Assembly: GCA_016927555.1 (NCBI GenBank)
Contig: JAFGML010000018.1
Coordinates: 1-45,880 of the forward strand
Direction of reading: 5' to 3'
From: Thermoplasmatota archaeon
GTDB lineage: Archaea > Thermoplasmatota > E2 > DHVEG-1
DNA length: 45,880 bases
Shown here piece by piece: positions 42,074 through 45,880 of this stretch. The position numbers and the translations under genes are program-made. Below the pieces are notes generated by a model, which saw only the letters and a program-made list of their open reading frames with translations, ran no database searches and was not told the origin of the DNA. The stretch's first letter is position 1. Each line of letters opens with the position of its first letter.

Positions 42074-42757
42074 TTACGTGTCTGGTTGTTCTCGGAACTC
42101 AGACATGAAGAGGTACCCATCGATTGCTCCTTTGTAACTGTTGTATTGTTGCTCAGCAACCGTATACTGCTCTTGGGTTTCATTAAACAACTCCCATAGC
42201 AATGAGACGTTGTCCAGTTTTCCAAGGCTGAGGTTCTCTGCTGCTTGTCTCAGGTACAGGCTGGCGTTGTACCGTAGCATCGTGATCTCCTGTCCTGCGT
42301 AGGAGAATCTGATGTAATTATTGAGCAAGTTCAAGTACCATGATTTATTGGTGAAGGCTTGTGCTTCTTCGAAAAAAGGTCTGCAGACTGAGAAGTTCGT
42401 GTACGCTACGAGATAGTGTTCCATAGCATCGGTGCAGTTATCGATGCAGAGACGTGTGAGGTTGATATCAGAGGTGTAGAGGGCATTCGTGAACCAGAAG
42501 AATGCAAACGTGAAGTTGAGGTTTGCGACCTCTCGTTGTTCCCGTGCCAGATCCATTTTCACGCAGCCTTGTAAGGTGTTGTTCAGGAAGTTTGCGAAGC
42601 GGCTGTTGATGTCGATGATTTCTACGTTATGTTGACTTTGCAGTGTTTCAAGTGCTGTTCGGTTGACGATGTCAGCGGCAAAGAACGTGATGATGACGAC
42701 ACCAACCATGATCGACACTAGCATGATGAACATGTTGCGGGTGAATTCTCGTGCCAT
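42074..42757 (-). CDS. sequon-rich single-pass membrane protein
   Basis: This 227-residue protein has one N-terminal membrane helix (about 9-28) after a basic start. The rest is predicted to be outside and largely helical, with four cysteines (Cys65, a C-x3-C pair near 104-108, and one near 124). It has eleven N-x-S/T sequons, spread over nearly its whole outer part, which is unusually dense and suggests heavy N-glycosylation. No family is recognised. It is the last gene of a three-gene minus-strand run, 23 bases after the preceding stop. Confidence 0.65.
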   Translation of the reverse strand: MAREFTRNMFIMLVSIMVGVVIITFFAADIVNRTALETLQSQHNVEIIDINSRFANFLNNTLQGCVKMDLAREQREVANLNFTFAFFWFTNALYTSDINLTRLCIDNCTDAMEHYLVAYTNFSVCRPFFEEAQAFTNKSWYLNLLNNYIRFSYAGQEITMLRYNASLYLRQAAENLSLGKLDNVSLLWELFNETQEQYTVAEQQYNSYKGAIDGYLFMSEFREQPDT

Positions 42758-42780
42758 ATCTTTTCGACCACCTTTTCTGA

Positions 42781-44751
42781 CTATGGTGAGGAGACTAGTG
42801 AAACAGAGTGTTTATCCCAGAAGACAATCGGGCAGACCACCGGGTTTTCTGTGGAGTAGAACTTGACACATGCTAGGTTGCTGAGACTCTGTCCAAGGGT
42901 TGGGCCGGTCGCGGTGTCGGTGGTAACGACATCGCCGCCATCATAGCGGAACAGCGTGTAGTTCAGGGAGGTCTCTCCATTCCTCTCTATCCGTAATCGG
43001 TACCACCCATTATAGAGGTATCCATTGGGAGAATCAGACTGCAGTGGCATCCACCCTGTTGGTGTCTTGACGCTGAGTTGGACTTGGTAGCGTGAGAGGA
43101 AGTGGACGTTGTTGACAAAGACGTAGTCAAATCTGATGTGTGCAATGTCGTTACCAGCTGCTGTGCTGAATCTCAGGTACAGGTCCGCAGGTTCGCTGTT
43201 GTGGCCGCAGGAAAAATTGATGTCCCACGCGGTGACTTCGCTGTTGAACGCAGCAAATGAATAATTCCAGTACTGTGTTGGGTGTGATGACCGCAGTTTT
43301 GTCTTAAACGAGTTGATATCGGTTTTGTAGTAGCTCCCAGCGACCTCAAAGTTACCTTCCCCAGAGTACGTACTGGTCTCAAACCACAGCTGGCCTTCGT
43401 GGGTCTGCTGTGCTTTCCCACCAGGGGTATCGGTAGTAAAGTTCTCCCAGAGTACCGTTGGTGCTTTATAGGAAATGATACGAATGATTGTGGGGTCATC
43501 ATCACCGGTTTCCCCGTCTCCATCCTGGTCGATGCCGTCGTTGACGGCAGGGTCATCAGTGAGTTCATCGGCATCATTCGTGCCGTCTTCATCGGAATCC
43601 CAGTGTACGGTTCCTTGGTTTGAAATCTGGGTGCCGTTGACTAACCCAGTGTCAATGGTGACGGTGTAGGTGAGGATGACGCTGCTCTGTGCAGGGATGC
43701 TTCCGTCCCAGAAAATTTTATTCTCAATCGGATCGTAGGTGATCGTGCCTGAACTTGCTGTGGCTGACTCTGAGACGTACTGGGTCTTCAGTGGGATAGT
43801 GTTCTCAAATTCGTACCCTGGGTTGTCGTTCTGCGCTGCTGTACCGATGTTACTGATGGTGACAAAGTATTTTATTTCATCCTCAGGCTCATGGTTTCCA
43901 CCGTTGAGGTCTTGTGCGGTGAGCCGAGCCAGCATCTCGGTTTTTGCAAACCCGGAGAACTGCAGGTTGTCAAGGAACGCTGCACTATCGAACTGGTTGT
44001 CACCAACGTCTCTGATGTTAAAGGTAATGGTGATGATTTCTCCAGGGTGCACGGGGTGTTCTCTGCCGACGAGTGCAGAGGCGCCAGCATCTGCTGCTGT
44101 GGGGTGTGGCGTCGTGGACACCCAGTCGACGTTATCTGGGTTTCCACTGGTGGCAAAGAGGTCGTAGCCGGTCCCAACCAATGGTGGGTCCAACGCGTTG
44201 AGGACGAAGTCCCCTCCGTTCACATTAATAACATATGAACTGACTCCCTCGTGTGGGGAATCAACGGTGATGGTGAGTTGGTCGTTGTACTGTGTGCCGA
44301 TGTAATCAGGGTATTCTACCGTGAAGAACTGCACGTCGTAGTAGAGGTAGTGCATGAAGTCCGGGACTTGGAGTTGGAGTTGCAGGTTGGCTTCATCACG
44401 TGGGTTTCCATACTGTCCGCCTGCGAACCAGTTTCCTCGTTCGTTTCCTGGGTCAAGACCATCGGTGGTGGCAGCAACAAGGTCTGCTCGGCCCGTGGTC
44501 ATCCACACGTAAGTTGGGCCGTGGGTTGGTATAAGGTTGCCTCGTGAGGAGAGCGCTACCGCCTGGCGGTGTCCTGCCGTGTCTCGATCCCAGTAGCTTG
44601 AGCTGATCAGCGTTGAGCTGTTGACGAGTAGTGCGACAGCAAGGTCGTTGCCATCGTAGGATCCTGCGTTCACCGGCTCAGGGAGCAGTACGATGACGCT
44701 GAGGCTCACCAGCAGGAATGTGATCCCCATCGTTGAGAGTTTCTTTTCCAT
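42781..44751 (-). CDS. secreted surface protein with choice-of-anchor-like, DUF11-like and calcium-repeat segments
   Basis: This 656-residue protein starts at ATG 44751 (MEKKLSTMG) with a signal peptide. An N-terminal domain (DLAVALLVNSS ... VINVNGGDFVLN, about 30-240) resembles choice-of-anchor modules. A DUF11-like domain with FVTISNIGT and SSVILTYTVTID follows (about 265-370). Next comes an acidic stretch, DSDEDGTNDADEL and DQDGDGETGDDD, typical of thrombospondin type 3 calcium-binding repeats. The last 200 residues form a jelly-roll-like domain. It begins 4 bases after the stop of the upstream partial gene, so they are co-translated. There is no evident C-terminal anchor. Confidence 0.7.
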   Translation of the reverse strand: MEKKLSTMGITFLLVSLSVIVLLPEPVNAGSYDGNDLAVALLVNSSTLISSSYWDRDTAGHRQAVALSSRGNLIPTHGPTYVWMTTGRADLVAATTDGLDPGNERGNWFAGGQYGNPRDEANLQLQLQVPDFMHYLYYDVQFFTVEYPDYIGTQYNDQLTITVDSPHEGVSSYVINVNGGDFVLNALDPPLVGTGYDLFATSGNPDNVDWVSTTPHPTAADAGASALVGREHPVHPGEIITITFNIRDVGDNQFDSAAFLDNLQFSGFAKTEMLARLTAQDLNGGNHEPEDEIKYFVTISNIGTAAQNDNPGYEFENTIPLKTQYVSESATASSGTITYDPIENKIFWDGSIPAQSSVILTYTVTIDTGLVNGTQISNQGTVHWDSDEDGTNDADELTDDPAVNDGIDQDGDGETGDDDPTIIRIISYKAPTVLWENFTTDTPGGKAQQTHEGQLWFETSTYSGEGNFEVAGSYYKTDINSFKTKLRSSHPTQYWNYSFAAFNSEVTAWDINFSCGHNSEPADLYLRFSTAAGNDIAHIRFDYVFVNNVHFLSRYQVQLSVKTPTGWMPLQSDSPNGYLYNGWYRLRIERNGETSLNYTLFRYDGGDVVTTDTATGPTLGQSLSNLACVKFYSTENPVVCPIVFWDKHSVSLVSSP

Positions 44752-44755
44752 GGAC

Positions 44756-45880
44756 TTATCCGCCTCCACCAATTTCAATCGTATTAGAATCTTTGATAGC
44801 ATAATCGTATACTCCATCATTGGGAGTAACAAAACATTGCCAGGTTTCCCCCTCAACAGTCTCTTCTGCTACGATAACACTGACGTTTCTTGCTGAAGTA
44901 CTGTCCTGTGTGCAGAGGTAGTTCTGGTAGAGTTGTTCTATGGAAAGGACTCGAGGATAGATCTTCACTTCATCAATAAGTCCCGTGAAGTTGTTTTCCC
45001 CAGCCTGTGGTAGACCAGTAATGACTAGGTCATCGATAGCGACGTACTCTGTGGTTGACGAGGTCATCCACTTGAACTGTATGATCAGATCATCGATTTC
45101 ATCTGGAATCGACACTGTTGCCTCGGTCCAGGGGAACTGCCCGGCGCTCTGTGGTGTGTGTATCTCGAAAATAGGCGTCCAGTGCGTCAGATTATAGTAG
45201 TAGAGACCAAAGAAGTCTGCAGCCTCGGTGTCCTTGTAGCTGTACCAGACGGAGAGTTCTACATCGGTGTACAGCGACAGGTCGATGCTGGTTCTGTTGA
45301 ATGCTGCGTACTCTGGGTCAAAGTCACCTGAGCCGCCGAGGGAATACGACCCGGTGCGTGGGGTAAGAGCCGTGGAGGGGAGCCGGTCGAAATCACATTC
45401 AATGCGTCCGTAGCTGCTCGCGTTGATGTAGATTTGATCGAAGTACACGCGGTCGTTGTCGTAGCTGGCGTCACACATGAACCTCAGTCTCATGTTGGTG
45501 GGATAGGTATGCTCGGTTTCGTTGATGTAGACGATGGTGTGGTGCCAGACGTCTTTGGCGTACCCGCTGGGGTAGTTTGTGTCAAGTATGGTTTCCCAGG
45601 AGTACCCGTTGTAGTACTGCAGCCACCAGTCTTCCCCTGTTGACCAGCCGTTGTCGTTCCACATCCACCAGAAATCAACCATGAGTGACTTGTATTCCGG
45701 GGTGTGCAGGTCAATGCTGTTGGTGAGGTAGAACGAGGAGGAGACCCCGTTGTTATCTAGGATGCACACGGAGTAGCCTCCCTCAGAGGAGTAGGAGTTG
45801 GTCCGGTAGCAGTCTGAGCCCCCATCGGTGTAGGAGCCCATGCCGCTGTTGAAGGTGTCGTAGCGCAGGTTCGTCCAGGT
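44756..45880 (-). CDS. large secreted beta-sandwich protein, partial
   Basis: The frame is open to the right edge of the window (13 codons beyond the methionine at 45841) and stops at TAA 44756-44758, so the start is missing. The visible 374 residues contain two similar jelly-roll domains (LMVDFWWMWNDNGW ... VYFDQIYINAS and VELSVWYSYKD ... VAIDDLVITG), which look like MAM/carbohydrate-binding-type sandwiches. A LamG-like piece ending GLIDEVKIYPRVLSIEQLY follows, and a glycine tail. The domains suggest binding of glycans or surfaces. It is the first visible gene of the minus-strand run. Confidence 0.7.
   Translation of the reverse strand, partial: TWTNLRYDTFNSGMGSYTDGGSDCYRTNSYSSEGGYSVCILDNNGVSSSFYLTNSIDLHTPEYKSLMVDFWWMWNDNGWSTGEDWWLQYYNGYSWETILDTNYPSGYAKDVWHHTIVYINETEHTYPTNMRLRFMCDASYDNDRVYFDQIYINASSYGRIECDFDRLPSTALTPRTGSYSLGGSGDFDPEYAAFNRTSIDLSLYTDVELSVWYSYKDTEAADFFGLYYYNLTHWTPIFEIHTPQSAGQFPWTEATVSIPDEIDDLIIQFKWMTSSTTEYVAIDDLVITGLPQAGENNFTGLIDEVKIYPRVLSIEQLYQNYLCTQDSTSARNVSVIVAEETVEGETWQCFVTPNDGVYDYAIKDSNTIEIGGGG

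Overview
The window comes from an archaeon. The chromosomal backbone carries an archaeal FtsZ followed by SecE, Spt5 and ribosomal protein uL11, plus the C/D-box RNP protein Nop5, the archaeosine transglycosylase TgtA, a KaiC-type ATPase, and TATA-box promoters next to GGAGG/GGTGA ribosome-binding sites. The many long secreted beta-rich proteins, the gingipain-type C25 peptidase and the recurring C-terminal beta domain fit best with an uncultured Thermoplasmata-type sediment euryarchaeon such as Marine Benthic Group D. That placement is inference from remembered families, not a search.

Layout. (1) 1-11.4 kb: the end of a methyltransferase, a MurL-like PP-loop protein, a CLC chloride transporter (minus strand), then a plus-strand run of two tandem secreted arylsulfotransferase-like proteins, a GNAT acetyltransferase, a P-loop sulfotransferase and a class I amidotransferase-like protein. 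The last three overlap by 4 bases. (2) 11.4-19.4 kb: a visibly AT-rich accessory segment that ends at the 3' side of a tRNA-Phe gene. It holds two ribbon-helix-helix (RHH) regulators, three copies of one promoter module with operator-like dyads, tiny reading frames, a GT4 glycosyltransferase, a GH57 glycosidase, small zinc proteins (one a broken C2H2 double finger), a cold-shock protein and a MiaB-like radical SAM protein. (3) 19.4-34.1 kb: core genes: a winged-helix regulator, nop5, tgtA, the divergent pair nadX/nadC, ftsZ-secE-spt5-rpl11, a secreted C25 peptidase, a PHP phosphoesterase, a KaiC-like ATPase, an aldolase-fold protein with mtnA, and zinc ribbons. (4) 34.1-45.9 kb: a block of large secreted or surface proteins on both strands, interrupted by tRNA-Asp.

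How the genes may work together. nadX and nadC share one short promoter region and supply two steps of NAD synthesis from aspartate. mtnA and the aldolase-fold gene overlap by 4 bases, which suggests methylthioribose or deoxyribose salvage. The GT4 and GH57 genes form an alpha-glucan synthesis and processing pair. The promoter modules upstream of both suggest that one small RHH repressor family controls the AT-rich segment. The secreted proteins look like a cell-surface and extracellular degradation programme.

The strongest candidate for something undescribed is the triplicated module in the AT-rich segment: RHH gene, then a bidirectional promoter with a dyad operator, then a 36-40 codon microprotein, then (in two copies) a stem-loop with a T-tract ahead of the next gene. 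The distance from a shared CACAAAC block to the start codon of the small frame is exactly 111 nt in all three copies.
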